24,077 nt of DNA from CAZQSS01 sp964596405 (lineage in GTDB: Bacteria; Patescibacteriota; Patescibacteriia; Magasanikbacterales; UBA10003). This document shows, in pieces, positions 6,177-16,589 of the stretch (positions are counted from its first letter, which is position 1; every line of letters starts with the position of its first letter). The stretch spans positions 1 to 24,077 of the forward strand of contig CAZQSS010000012.1 of NCBI GenBank assembly GCA_964596405.1, in the 5' to 3' direction. The notes under the pieces were generated by a model that did no database searches, was not told the DNA's origin, and saw only the letters and a list, made by a program, of their open reading frames with translations. The translations under genes were made by a program, and so were the position numbers.

Positions 6177-6986
6177 TTAATAAATACTTATTTTTGTGTC
6201 TTTGTCCGCCCACTCGTAAAGAAACGGCATATCCGAATAAGAAACATTCACGCACCCATGGCTTTTGGGCTGGCCAAAATCATTGTGCCAATAAGCGCCA
6301 TGGATATAAAAATTATATCCCGGACCGCGTTTGAACATCAAATTCCACTTGGTGTTAGGATAATTATACCCCCGCCCGCTATAATTGACAACCGGCTTTT
6401 TTTGTAAAACCGTAAAATCGCCCTGGGGCGTGGGCGTTTTGGGCAGACCGGAAGAAATTTTAAATTCGTCAACTTTTTTGTCACCCAGATAATACGTGAG
6501 CCGCTGATTTTTTAAATCAACTTCAACACGTTTGGATAATTTTTGAGGATTTGGACTCGCGGGATCAAAACCTTTTTTAACTTCCAAGCCGTCAAAAAAT
6601 CCATCGCCGTCGGTATCGGGATTGGTGGGGTCCGCGCCCAAATTTATCTCCAGCCGATCGGGCAGGCCGTCTTTGTCCGCGTCCGCCTCTATCAATTTTT
6701 TTCCGGATACCAAAGGCGAATAATTATTTTTGATTTCTTCGCCGTCCAAAAAGCCGTCCCCGTCGGTATCAGGATTTTGAAAATCAGTATGATAAATATT
6801 CATCTCTTCATCATCGGATAAACCGTCATTGTCAGAATCCACTGCCGCTAAACTAATGACTGGAAACAGCAAAAACACCAAAACAAAAAATATCAAATAT
6901 CTCCCGACGCAAGGTCGGGATCCCGACTTCCTTATCTTTAAATAATTTTGGTGCGTCGGGATAATTTTTAATATCTTATCCGGCAT
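6177..6986 (-). CDS. L,D-transpeptidase (YkuD) with calcium-binding thrombospondin-3-like repeats
   Basis: A 269-aa membrane-anchored or secreted enzyme predicted to form 3-3 crosslinks in peptidoglycan or to attach proteins to it. A basic N-terminus (1-30) leads into a hydrophobic segment (31-48). Then come aspartate-rich DxDxDG(L/F)xDxxE repeats (DSDNDGLSDDEE, DTDGDGFLDGEE, DADKDGLPDRLE, DTDGDGFFDGLE; about 50-135), which bind Ca2+ in related proteins. The YkuD domain (about 152-269) ends in SHGCVNVS, with the catalytic His-Gly-Cys at 243-245 (C245) and the upstream YIHGAYW histidine. Residues about 10-29 are encoded by a palindromic repeat (6902-6961). It is first in a probable operon with the 46-aa ORF and pyrH. 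The promoter suggests a nearly leaderless mRNA. Confidence 0.92.
   Translation of the reverse strand: MPDKILKIIPTHQNYLKIRKSGSRPCVGRYLIFFVLVFLLFPVISLAAVDSDNDGLSDDEEMNIYHTDFQNPDTDGDGFLDGEEIKNNYSPLVSGKKLIEADADKDGLPDRLEINLGADPTNPDTDGDGFFDGLEVKKGFDPASPNPQKLSKRVEVDLKNQRLTYYLGDKKVDEFKISSGLPKTPTPQGDFTVLQKKPVVNYSGRGYNYPNTKWNLMFKRGPGYNFYIHGAYWHNDFGQPKSHGCVNVSYSDMPFLYEWADKDTKISIY
6902..6961. repeat. Palindromic repeat inside the transpeptidase N-terminus
   Basis: Outer arms TCCCGACGCA/TGCGTCGGGA (6902-6911/6952-6961) enclose a second palindrome GTCGGGATCCCGAC (6914-6927). It is read through in frame as PTHQNYLKIRKSGSRPCVGR, just before the membrane segment. This resembles the small palindromic elements scattered elsewhere in the window. 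Confidence 0.7.
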
Positions 6987-6998
6987 ATTTCACTCTAT

Positions 6999-7027
6999 AT
7001 TCTACCAAATCCACCCCCTCTTGACAA
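6999..7027 (-). promoter_or_regulatory. Promoter of the L,D-transpeptidase gene
   Basis: TTGTCA (7022-7027), a 17-base spacer and TAGAAT (6999-7004) on the minus strand, each 5 of 6 to consensus. Its -35 overlaps the -35 of the divergent plus-strand promoter. The expected start site is only about 6 bases before the ATG at 6986, implying a leaderless or nearly leaderless transcript. Confidence 0.65.
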
Positions 7028-7049
7028 AAAAGCTAAAATGTGCTATACT
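7021..7049 (+). promoter_or_regulatory. Promoter of the small membrane protein / SPFH genes
   Basis: TTGACA (7021-7026), a 17-base spacer and TATACT (7044-7049). The near-consensus -35 and -10 and the ~75-base leader lead to a gene with a strong SD. Confidence 0.88.
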
Positions 7050-7123
7050 TCATTATTAAGCCTATTTTGAGCTTAAAAGATCTTTAAAAGTGTTCTAAAA
7101 CCCCAATGAAAGGAGGCAGTGCA

Positions 7124-7378
7124 ATGGTGTTCGTGGAACTACTGATCGCGGCAACAATCTTCGCCATGGTGGTGGTCGCGGCCACACAGGTCGTGTTACC
7201 GCTCGCTACCAACCGGCCGCTCTTCCCGGCTTTCCGCCGCAAGCGACGGGAGCTGGAGGAAAATCTGGCCGATGCCAGCAACTCAGTCGATAATGCCAAA
7301 CTGACCAAGGAGGTGAAACGAACCGAGACCGAGGCAGAGAAGATCGCGCGCGATGGTTCCCCAGATCCGAAGATCTGA
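7124..7378 (+). CDS. Small membrane-anchored protein with charged tail (84 aa)
   Basis: An 84-aa protein of unknown function. It has one transmembrane segment at the extreme N-terminus (MVFVELLIAATIFAMVVVAATQVVL, split here as residues 1-25) and then a strongly charged, probably helical tail (FRRKRRELEENLADASNSV ... KEVKRTETEAEKIAR). An in-frame ATG at 7106 would add six residues, but AAAGGAGG (7109-7116) lies inside that extension and is ideally placed for the ATG at 7124, so I use the latter. It is the first gene after the promoter at 7021, followed 46 bases later by the SPFH gene. A role as a partner or anchor of the SPFH protein is inferred from adjacency and shared regulation only. Confidence 0.8.
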   Translation: MVFVELLIAATIFAMVVVAATQVVLPLATNRPLFPAFRRKRRELEENLADASNSVDNAKLTKEVKRTETEAEKIARDGSPDPKI

Positions 7379-7424
7379 CCCACAGTCGTTCGTCCCCAAA
7401 CCCAAACACAGAGGAGAGAAGACA

Positions 7425-8705
7425 ATGAGAAACGAAGAGTACCCGAGCAGCGTGAGCGTCGCCACTGTGATGAAGGTCGTAATCGCCGTCGTGGCCGTCA
7501 TCGTGGCGGTCGTCGCCAGCTTTATGGTTTTTGAAAACCTCAGTGCCAAGGAAATCATGGTGGTGCAGTCGCCCATCTCGGGCAAGCTCACCTGGCACAC
7601 CTCGCCCGGCGTCAAGCTGCAGGGCTTCGGTACGGTCACCAAGTACCCCAAGCGCGAGCAGTTCTGGTTCTCCGCCAAGGGTGACCAGGGATCCAAGGAA
7701 AACGAATCCATCCGGTGCCGCTTCAATGACAACGGACACGCGTATATCTCCGGATCCATCTCTTGGGAGATGCCGCTGGATGAACTGCATTTGATCGCCA
7801 TCCACACCAAGTACAACAACAGCCACGCGGTGGAACAGCAGCTGGTTCGGACCGTGATCGAAAAGTCGGTCTACATGACCGGCCCGCTCATGAGCTCCAA
7901 GGAATCGGCCGCCGAAAAAAGGACGGACCTCCTGCGATTCATTGAGGAGCAGGTCCAGCGCGGCGTCTACCTGACCGAGACCATCCAGGAGAAGCAACCC
8001 GACGCCATGACCGGCCAGATGAAGACCGTCAGCGTGGTCAGGCTGAGAAATGACACGGCCGGCCAGATACTACGAGCTGAGAGTTCGCCTCTCGAAGTCT
8101 ACGGAATCAAGACCTCCAACCTGTCCATCAACGAGGTCAAATACGACGAGACGGTCGAGAAGCAGATCCAGCAGCAGCAGCAGGCGATGATGCAAGTGCA
8201 GACCGCCATGGCCCGAGCCAAGGAAGCCGAGCAAGAGGCAATCACCGTCTCCAAGAAGGGTGAAGCCGCGGCCGCCGAAGCCAAGTGGAAGCAGGAGGTC
8301 ATCAAGGCCCAGGCTGTCACCGAAGCCGAACAGCAGTACAAGGTCCAGACCCTGAATGCCGAAAGGGAGCTCAAGGTCGCGGAACTCAACGCCAAGGCCG
8401 CCGATCAGACCAAGAAACAGCAGATCCTTCTCGGTGAGGGTGAATCTTCCCGAGCCAAGGCCAACATGGCTGCCAACGGCGCCCTGGAGACGAAGCTGGA
8501 GGCACTGGTTGAGATCAACAGGAACTACGCCGAAGCCATCAAGGAATACGGCGGCAACTGGGTACCATCGGTTGTTATGGGAGGTGTTTCGAGCAGCCAT
8601 GCCGGCTCCGGCGCGAACCAACTCATTGACCTACTCATGGTCAAAACGGCACGCGATCTGGGTCTGGACATGAGCATAGACAAACCGGCCAAAAAGGCCA
8701 AGTAA
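7425..8705 (+). CDS. SPFH/band-7 domain membrane protein
   Basis: A 426-aa protein of the stomatin/prohibitin/flotillin/HflK-C superfamily, which assembles large ring-like scaffolds on membranes and controls proteases or lipid domains. It has a transmembrane segment at about 14-36, a SPFH-like beta/alpha domain at about 40-235 (KEIMVVQSPISGKLTWH ... DETVEK), and a long Ala/Glu/Lys-rich coiled coil at about 240-345 (QQQQQAMMQVQTAMARAKEAEQEA). A C-terminal region with IDLLMVKTARDLGLD and a basic tail PAKKAK follows. The in-frame ATG at 7353 would overlap the upstream gene; the ATG at 7425, with GAGGAGAG upstream, is chosen. Lysines are almost all AAG and G+C is visibly higher than in the minus-strand genes, unlike its neighbours. 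A terminator follows. Confidence 0.88.
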   Translation: MRNEEYPSSVSVATVMKVVIAVVAVIVAVVASFMVFENLSAKEIMVVQSPISGKLTWHTSPGVKLQGFGTVTKYPKREQFWFSAKGDQGSKENESIRCRFNDNGHAYISGSISWEMPLDELHLIAIHTKYNNSHAVEQQLVRTVIEKSVYMTGPLMSSKESAAEKRTDLLRFIEEQVQRGVYLTETIQEKQPDAMTGQMKTVSVVRLRNDTAGQILRAESSPLEVYGIKTSNLSINEVKYDETVEKQIQQQQQAMMQVQTAMARAKEAEQEAITVSKKGEAAAAEAKWKQEVIKAQAVTEAEQQYKVQTLNAERELKVAELNAKAADQTKKQQILLGEGESSRAKANMAANGALETKLEALVEINRNYAEAIKEYGGNWVPSVVMGGVSSSHAGSGANQLIDLLMVKTARDLGLDMSIDKPAKKAK

Positions 8706-8724
8706 GGCGCAACGCCTGAACCCC

Positions 8725-8752
8725 GAGCTCAACGGAAACGTTGAGCTCTTTT
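8725..8752 (+). terminator. Terminator of the SPFH unit
   Basis: Perfect 10-bp stem GAGCTCAACG/CGTTGAGCTC closed by a GAAA tetraloop (8725-8734/8739-8748) and followed by TTTT. It lies 20 bases after the SPFH stop codon. Confidence 0.85.
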
Positions 8753-8756
8753 CATT

Positions 8757-8945
8757 GTTAACGAGCAAAATTTACGAGTCAAAAACGAAGTAAAGTTTGA
8801 CTCAGTTAACAACCCCGTCGCAAGTTTCAAGATAGACATTTTAAATGAAACTTGAGGAAGCCCTGCCTGCCGGCAGGCAGGCGCCAGGCGACAACGCGGG
8901 TAAAAGATATTCCATTATCAAAGTTGCAACGAACTTGCGACTGGG
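8757..8945. other. Structured intergenic region of unknown role
   Basis: The 322-base gap 8706-9027 holds the SPFH terminator, this region and a promoter. Seen directly: GTTAAC at both ends of 8757-8810; an 8-bp hairpin GAGTCAAA/TTTGACTC (8776-8783/8796-8803); a 9-bp hairpin CAAGTTTCA/TGAAACTTG (8821-8829/8846-8854); and an outer inverted repeat, CCCCGTCGCAAGTT (8813-8826) with AACTTGCGACTGGGG (8932-8945... one bulged base at T). The last two share bases 8821-8826 and are mutually exclusive. A 41-codon ORF (8845-8970) is the only reading frame. It may be an RNA, a mobile-element remnant or a regulatory site; I cannot tell which strand is expressed. Confidence 0.5.
8862..8881. repeat. CCTGCCTGCCGGCAGGCAGG palindrome, copy 1
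   Basis: A perfect 20-base palindrome, identical to the copy at 21663-21682. When translated it gives LPAGRQA-type peptides, a familiar repeat signature of Patescibacteria genomes. Confidence 0.85.
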
Positions 8946-8955
8946 GTATTTTGCC

Positions 8956-8983
8956 TTGACAAATCCCTGAAATGCGTTAAGAT
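8956..8983 (+). promoter_or_regulatory. Promoter of the 199-aa membrane protein
   Basis: TTGACA (8956-8961), a 16-base spacer and TAAGAT (8978-8983). It is followed ~45 bases later by GGGAGGAG and the ATG at 9028. The -10 is the same TAAGAT seen before the M14-like gene. Confidence 0.6.
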
Positions 8984-9027
8984 GATACTAGATTGATCTT
9001 TTTAAACCCAACAACTGGGAGGAGTCC

Positions 9028-9627
9028 ATGAACACTTTGTACGTTGGTCTCACTTACGCCGTTCTGCTAATTGTCGCCACTGCTATCTATTTCGCCGCTA
9101 TCGTAATTATCCGTAAAATATATTTGAGGAGACAGACAAAGAAAGTTGTCGTCCCCGAAAGCCAGACAAAACAGTTGGACATGGACAAGATTGCCAAGGG
9201 ACTGGGCGCGGAGCGAGGCGGCGAAATCCCGGCCAAAGGCGGATACTTTGGCGCGCTCCAGACAGCGGCCAGCAGACCGGTGCCCCCGACCATCATTCAG
9301 GCCACCGAAGATTTCCAAATCAAATTGGAAGACGCACTGGCGATAGCCGGTCTACCAGCCGACACCAAAAAAATCATCGGCCAGATGTTCCAGTTTCAGG
9401 CTAAACTGCCCCGAAGCGTTCATCTGCTCACCGTCATCGGCACCATCACGGGGCTGGAAATTTCCAATCTGGACAAAGGCGTCAACCTTTTCCTGTCCGC
9501 GCGGCAGTTCAACGGCGTCAAAATTGAACGCCTGCATATTGAATATAATGAGCACCTGAACGAACGCGACTACGCCCTGATCCTCAAAGACGGTTCGGCC
9601 ATTCCGGGCCAATTCCGCCTGATGTGA
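9028..9627 (+). CDS. Hypothetical single-pass membrane protein (199 aa)
   Basis: I do not recognise this 199-aa protein. One N-terminal transmembrane segment (about 4-29) is followed by a short basic stop-transfer (RKIYLRRQTKK), a low-complexity linker (to about residue 85), and a soluble alpha/beta C-terminal domain (about 90-199, with FQIKLEDALAIAGL and IERLHIEYNEHLNERDYALIL). The soluble domain is probably cytoplasmic, by the positive-inside rule. The ATG at 9028 is supported by GGGAGGAG. It has its own promoter and terminator, on the same strand as the SPFH unit, with a comparable SD and a moderately high G+C. Partnership with the SPFH protein is possible but rests on adjacency alone. Confidence 0.78.
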   Translation: MNTLYVGLTYAVLLIVATAIYFAAIVIIRKIYLRRQTKKVVVPESQTKQLDMDKIAKGLGAERGGEIPAKGGYFGALQTAASRPVPPTIIQATEDFQIKLEDALAIAGLPADTKKIIGQMFQFQAKLPRSVHLLTVIGTITGLEISNLDKGVNLFLSARQFNGVKIERLHIEYNEHLNERDYALILKDGSAIPGQFRLM

Positions 9628-9642
9628 ACAGCCACCAACTTA

Positions 9643-9675
9643 AAAGCCGCCCCGCAACACGGGACGGCTTTTTTT
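9643..9675 (+). terminator. Terminator of the 199-aa gene
   Basis: Stem AAAGCCG/CGGCTTT (9643-9649/9665-9671) extended by CCCG/CGGG (9651-9654/9660-9663) and followed by TTTTTTT. It sits in the 61-base convergent gap with the HExxH gene. Confidence 0.88.
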
Positions 9676-9688
9676 ATTCTTTGAAATT

Positions 9689-11374
9689 TTATTTTAATGT
9701 CTTAGCCCGTACCAACTTTCTCATTTTTGCGGTTATCGGATTTCTGTCGGCCCGGTCTTCCAATGATTTTATTAAAACGGCCTTTTCTTTATCAATATCC
9801 CGCATATTCATATCAAAAACTTTAAACATCCTGATAAGGGAATAAATCTGCCGAAAATATTCTTCAATTCTCAACAAATCTTCCTCTAAAACTTCTTTGG
9901 TGGCATGTTTTTGAAAGACGCTTATTTCATGGCTGACAATCTTTAAAGATAGCTCCATGGAAGGCAAAAAATAGCCCAACATTTCTTTGGCCTCATCTTT
10001 ATTTATCAAAGTCTTTAAAACTTTTATAAAAAGCGCCTGATCAAAAGCCACGCCCTCCGTAAAAAAATCACTTAAAAATTTGGCTTTGTCGTCAAAATCC
10101 AATATTTCCGCTTGTTTTGCCAAGATGTCTAGATATTTTTTTATTTCGACCTCAGATTGGGCTAATTCCAATTTAGATTCCTTACCCTCTGCCTCATATC
10201 GGCCAATATTGTAAACGATCGCGCCCTTATCGGGAAAAAAACCAAAAATAACACCGGTTCGTTTACCGTCCGGATCATACGGAAAATCTTTATCCATCGG
10301 GCAAACACATCTTTGCAAAAGTTTTTCGCTTTCTACCGGCTTACCTTCTTGCCAATACCTCGGAATGGCAATGGCGCGCTTAAGCGCTTCTTTTTTTGAT
10401 TCTTTTAATGACTCCTGAGGGAAACGTTCCTTTAGGGTTTTGTAAAGCAAAAGCTGAGCTTTCATCCTTTGATTGTTGGCGTGCAGACGATAAATATCAT
10501 CCAACGCCTGCATATCAATTTCGTTCAGTCGGTATTCTTTTTTTAAATTTTCCACCACTTCGGTTATCGGGGTAAATTTATTTTTTTCCGTATCGTAGCT
10601 TGATTTAATTATCAAATCCGCCACTTCATCTTCGGATTTACCCAAACTATACAGGCCGGCAACGGTTTTAATCGCTTCCATAACTTGAGCCGAATCATAA
10701 CCATAGGCGTCCGGATTAGATAATTCGTTAATTACACGCGTGGAACTGAAATGAGCGCCCTCTTCAAAAATACCACTAAAATAGGCCTGGGCTTCGGAAA
10801 GAACCAGATTTGCTTGGCCTCCGGTACGATTTAAATGATATCGGTGAATGAGTTCATGTATAAGAGTGCTGACAGCCGGATGGATCAAACCTTTACTAAG
10901 AAATCCCGCCATTTGATCTCTTTTGGTTAATTTTTGATTACCAATTTCAATTTCGGGTTTGACAGTATAAGCAAAGCCATCACCGCGCGTTAATGAAGCA
11001 ATGTTCAGTTTAGCAACTTCTTTTGAACCAAAAGTAATTTTTTCTTTTGGAAAATTCGGCTGTTTTTCAAGTTCGTCGGTAAAAACTTTTATTCCCAAAT
11101 TATCAATTGGCTCAAGAAAACGAGTTTCGCTTCTGACTTTTTTTAACCATTCTTCAACAACTTCATTTATCTTTTTATCGTCCGCGACTTCCGAATTAAA
11201 AATTATACCGTAATCGCGGTATTCAAATTTTTCCAATTCTTGAGAGAGAGTCTCGCGTTCAGCCAGAAGAGCATCGTAACGTTTGCCGATTTTCTCGCCG
11301 TACGAGCCATCTTTAAGTTCTTTTTCGTTGGGCGAGCGCAAATATTGCTCGCCTAGAGATTTTTCTGAGGACAT
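9689..11374 (-). CDS. Putative HExxH zinc metalloprotein (561 aa)
   Basis: A 561-aa soluble protein without signal peptide or membrane segment. The only recognised motif is the zincin helix LIHELIHRYH (HELIH at 173-177), followed 17 residues later by LSEAQAYFSG, where E194 is a plausible third zinc ligand (gluzincin arrangement). The N-terminal 60 residues and the C-terminal third (about 400-561) are highly helical and charged. A CVCPMDKDFPYDPDGKRTGV segment lies mid-protein. The ATG at 11374 has no SD. It follows the metallo-beta-lactamase gene by 44 bases and may be the last gene of the leuS-comEC unit, ending convergently with the plus-strand 199-aa gene. Whether it is an active peptidase, and on what, is unknown. 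Confidence 0.75.
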   Translation of the reverse strand: MSSEKSLGEQYLRSPNEKELKDGSYGEKIGKRYDALLAERETLSQELEKFEYRDYGIIFNSEVADDKKINEVVEEWLKKVRSETRFLEPIDNLGIKVFTDELEKQPNFPKEKITFGSKEVAKLNIASLTRGDGFAYTVKPEIEIGNQKLTKRDQMAGFLSKGLIHPAVSTLIHELIHRYHLNRTGGQANLVLSEAQAYFSGIFEEGAHFSSTRVINELSNPDAYGYDSAQVMEAIKTVAGLYSLGKSEDEVADLIIKSSYDTEKNKFTPITEVVENLKKEYRLNEIDMQALDDIYRLHANNQRMKAQLLLYKTLKERFPQESLKESKKEALKRAIAIPRYWQEGKPVESEKLLQRCVCPMDKDFPYDPDGKRTGVIFGFFPDKGAIVYNIGRYEAEGKESKLELAQSEVEIKKYLDILAKQAEILDFDDKAKFLSDFFTEGVAFDQALFIKVLKTLINKDEAKEMLGYFLPSMELSLKIVSHEISVFQKHATKEVLEEDLLRIEEYFRQIYSLIRMFKVFDMNMRDIDKEKAVLIKSLEDRADRNPITAKMRKLVRAKTLK

Positions 11375-11418
11375 AATATCTAGTCAAATATATCGCAAAA
11401 AACGGTTTCTGTCCAGGT

Positions 11419-12351
11419 TCAGTTCTTTTTAATCTTTTCTCCATCGCTCACTAATTTTATATCCCCCATGGTGTCCGTCCGATAAATTTGGACGCTGTGG
11501 CGTTCCAGCCGCCGCAAAGTGCGCAAGTGCGGGTGGCCGTAATCGTTACCGCGGCCGGCAGAAATTATCGCCATCCGCGGCTTGACCGCGTTTAAAAATT
11601 CTTCGCCGGTGGAGGAATGACTGCCATGGTGCCCGGCTTTCAAAACATCGGCGCGCAAAGACTCAACCGCGCCGGCCGCCATCTTTTTTAACAAATATTT
11701 TTCCACCGGCGCCTCGGCGTCGCCGACAAACAAAAAACTGGTCTGCCCGTAAATTAATTTAAAGACGATTGATGTGTTGTTTAGATTATCTTTTTCACCA
11801 GACGCTCCAGGCAGAACAAAACCGGCGGTCAAATCGCCATCAGGATATAAAAAAGATAATTTGACGCCACTGTCCAATTCAACTACTTCGGATTTTTTGA
11901 CTAAACGCATGGGGATACTTTTCTTTTTGACCAGCGTCAGCCATTCCAAAAATTCATCGGTAGTATGAAGCGCGCCCGTGTAATAAACTTCACCGATGGC
12001 GTAACGTTTCAAAACCGGAATCAAACCCTCCAAATGATCGGCGTGCGGATGAGTTAAAATCATCGCGTCAATTTTTTTTTGCCCCAAAGGCAGCGCCCGG
12101 CCGATTTTTGAAAGCACGGTGTCGCCCGGCCCGCCATCCACCAAAACCGTTTTACCGCCCGGCGTGATAATCAAGGCGGCATCACCCTGGCCCACGTCAA
12201 AAAAATTCACCTGCAAATTTTTTGACGGCGGAACTTGTGTCAGGCTGCTCAACCGCTTCGCTGGCGCGCACCCAACACCAACGAGTGTCAGAATCAGGAA
12301 GAGTGAATTAAGAATCAAAAATAATCGTTTTGAAATTAGAGCTTTAATCAT
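11419..12351 (-). CDS. ComEC-type metallo-beta-lactamase domain protein
   Basis: A 310-aa secreted or membrane-anchored hydrolase equivalent to the C-terminal domain of ComEC/Rec2. An N-terminal hydrophobic segment (LFLILNSLFLILTLVGVGC, about residues 10-28) is followed by the MBL fold. The motifs are LQVNFFDVGQGDAALI, the metal site THPHADHLEG (HxHxDH), FVGDAEA and AGHHGSHSS. In competence proteins this domain is thought to cut the non-transported DNA strand. I choose the ATG at 12351: it forms an ATGA overlap with the stop of the comEC core gene, implying translational coupling. The ATG six codons upstream (12369) lies inside that gene. The cysteine at the end of the hydrophobic segment is not in a good lipobox. 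Confidence 0.9.
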   Translation of the reverse strand: MIKALISKRLFLILNSLFLILTLVGVGCAPAKRLSSLTQVPPSKNLQVNFFDVGQGDAALIITPGGKTVLVDGGPGDTVLSKIGRALPLGQKKIDAMILTHPHADHLEGLIPVLKRYAIGEVYYTGALHTTDEFLEWLTLVKKKSIPMRLVKKSEVVELDSGVKLSFLYPDGDLTAGFVLPGASGEKDNLNNTSIVFKLIYGQTSFLFVGDAEAPVEKYLLKKMAAGAVESLRADVLKAGHHGSHSSTGEEFLNAVKPRMAIISAGRGNDYGHPHLRTLRRLERHSVQIYRTDTMGDIKLVSDGEKIKKN

Positions 12352-13857
12352 TGATTTGAACTTTGACATTTGGATTTTGAACTTAACCTATAAACTATTG
12401 TTATCATTATCCCATACATTGGAACCATGAGCCACCAGGGAAATTTGGGTAAATCAATCGCCGACCAGCCAAACGCGCCCAGATATTCCACAATTCTGAT
12501 AATGTAAGTCAGCGGTAACCAAACCAAAAAACCCGCCCACTGGCCCAAGGGCAAATAAATCGCGCTTATAATTAACGAGCCAAACCCTACGGCCATGGTC
12601 AAGGGAATAATCGGCAAAATCAATAAATTGGCCAACGGCGCCACCAATGAAAATCGGCCAAAAAGAAATAAAATCAGAGGCGTGGTGGCGATGATAGCCG
12701 AGAAGGTGGTTAACAAAGCGTCTCGGATGCCAAAAAGTTTCGGTATTTTTTTAAAGTAATCTTCTAAAAGCGGCGAGATATAAACTAGGCCCAGAGTGGC
12801 GGCAAAGGAAAGCTGAAAGCCGGCGTCAAAAAACAAAAGCCGCGGATTAACCAAAAGCATTAAAAAAGCCGTAAGTATTAAAATGCGGCCGACTTGGCCT
12901 AGCCGTCCAATCTGCTTAGACAACAACACCACAACGCCCATGATGCCCGCGCGCACTACCGAGGCGCTGGCGCCGGTGAGGATCACAAAAAAAATTACGC
13001 CGGCGACCGCCAGCCAAAACGCTTTTTTGCGCGGGATATAAACGCCACGCAAAATTGCCAAAAGCGCGCCGGCAATAATGGTGATATTAAATCCGGAAAC
13101 AGCGATAATGTGGGTGGTGCCGGTGCGATTGAAATAATTTTTTAAATCCGCCGGGATGCTGGCGCGCGAACCAAACAACAAACCGTCCAAAAAGGCCGCC
13201 TGCGGTTCGTTTAAAATCTTGTTGATTTGGTTGGTTAAAATTTCGCTAAGCCTAACAAATAAAAAAATCAAGCCATTGCCTCCGCCGACGCCCGATGTAA
13301 TAACTTGCGGGTCTAAACAAATACTCCAGACGCCACGGCGCGCCAAACGTAACGGATAACCCACATCTTCTTTAGACTGCGGCGCGGCCAAAAAACAACG
13401 CAAAGAAATTTTTTCGCCATAACGGTACTGCGGATAAAGCGGCGCGTAAAAAATAAACCGGCCAGCCATCTCTCTCTCGTTGGACTGGATTAAAACACGC
13501 AATTTTTCTGATTGGACAATGACCGCCTGTCTTTCATTATAATTTGGCTCCTCGGCCACAAAACCGCTCACCTCCGCGACGCGTTCATGATAAAACCGAA
13601 TATTGCTGGCGTCCACCGGCGATTCGGATAATTGAAACCTGATGACGCCCAAGACTAAAAAAATCACGCCGCAAAAAACCACCCGTTTCGGAATTTCTCG
13701 CCAAAAAATCGCCGCCAAACTAGGCAAAATCAACAAAATTAAATATACATAAAACAAAACCGCCCGAGGCAGGCGGAAAAAAGAAGCCACTGTCACGCCC
13801 AGAATAAAACAAACCAAACTGTAGACAAAAAATCGTGACTTGGATTGATTGATTTTT

Positions 13858-16440
<2,583 letters not shown>

Positions 16441-16492
16441 AAATATCCTCTAATATCCTAGTATCTTTCCTTCTATTTTACAAGCCCCCAAA

Positions 16493-16498
16493 ATTATA
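16493..16498 (-). promoter_or_regulatory. Possible -10 element for leuS
   Basis: A perfect TATAAT lies on the minus strand ~53 bases before the leuS ATG, but no convincing -35 is seen at 16-18 bases. The 30-bp palindrome at 16541-16570 lies just upstream (centred about 60 bases from the expected start site), where an activator or repressor could act. Confidence 0.4.
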
Positions 16499-16540
16499 TT
16501 AGTCGTATTTGACATTCTCTTATCCACCGCCCTTTTTCCT

Positions 16541-16570
16541 TTGCTACCATGCTATGTAGCATAGTAGCAA
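16541..16570. promoter_or_regulatory. 30-bp palindromic operator, downstream copy
   Basis: Arms read TTGCTACCATGCTA and TAGCATAGTAGCAA around a central TG, with one mismatch. The pattern is GCTA-N4-GCTA-NN-TAGC-N4-TAGC. It lies 20 bases after the stop of the TrpR-like gene and upstream of leuS, and both copies are followed by a nearby CATGAT. Confidence 0.75.
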
Positions 16571-16589
16571 ACTACATGATGAAAATTTT

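Noticed and set aside
7206..7997. A 263-aa reading frame on the minus strand
   Set aside because: It is antisense to the SPFH and 84-aa genes, which have SDs, promoter and recognisable domains; long shadows are expected in G+C-rich sequence.
8846..8945. RNase P RNA or 4.5S RNA, suggested by GAGGAAGCCC-like sequence
   Set aside because: The conserved core elements of either RNA are missing; similarity is limited to a few bases.
8845..8970. A 41-codon ORF (MKLEEALPAGRQAPGDNAGK...) in the structured intergenic region
   Set aside because: It has no SD, includes the repeat palindrome, and overlaps the mutually exclusive stems; chance is as likely as a gene. I kept only the RNA/DNA structure.
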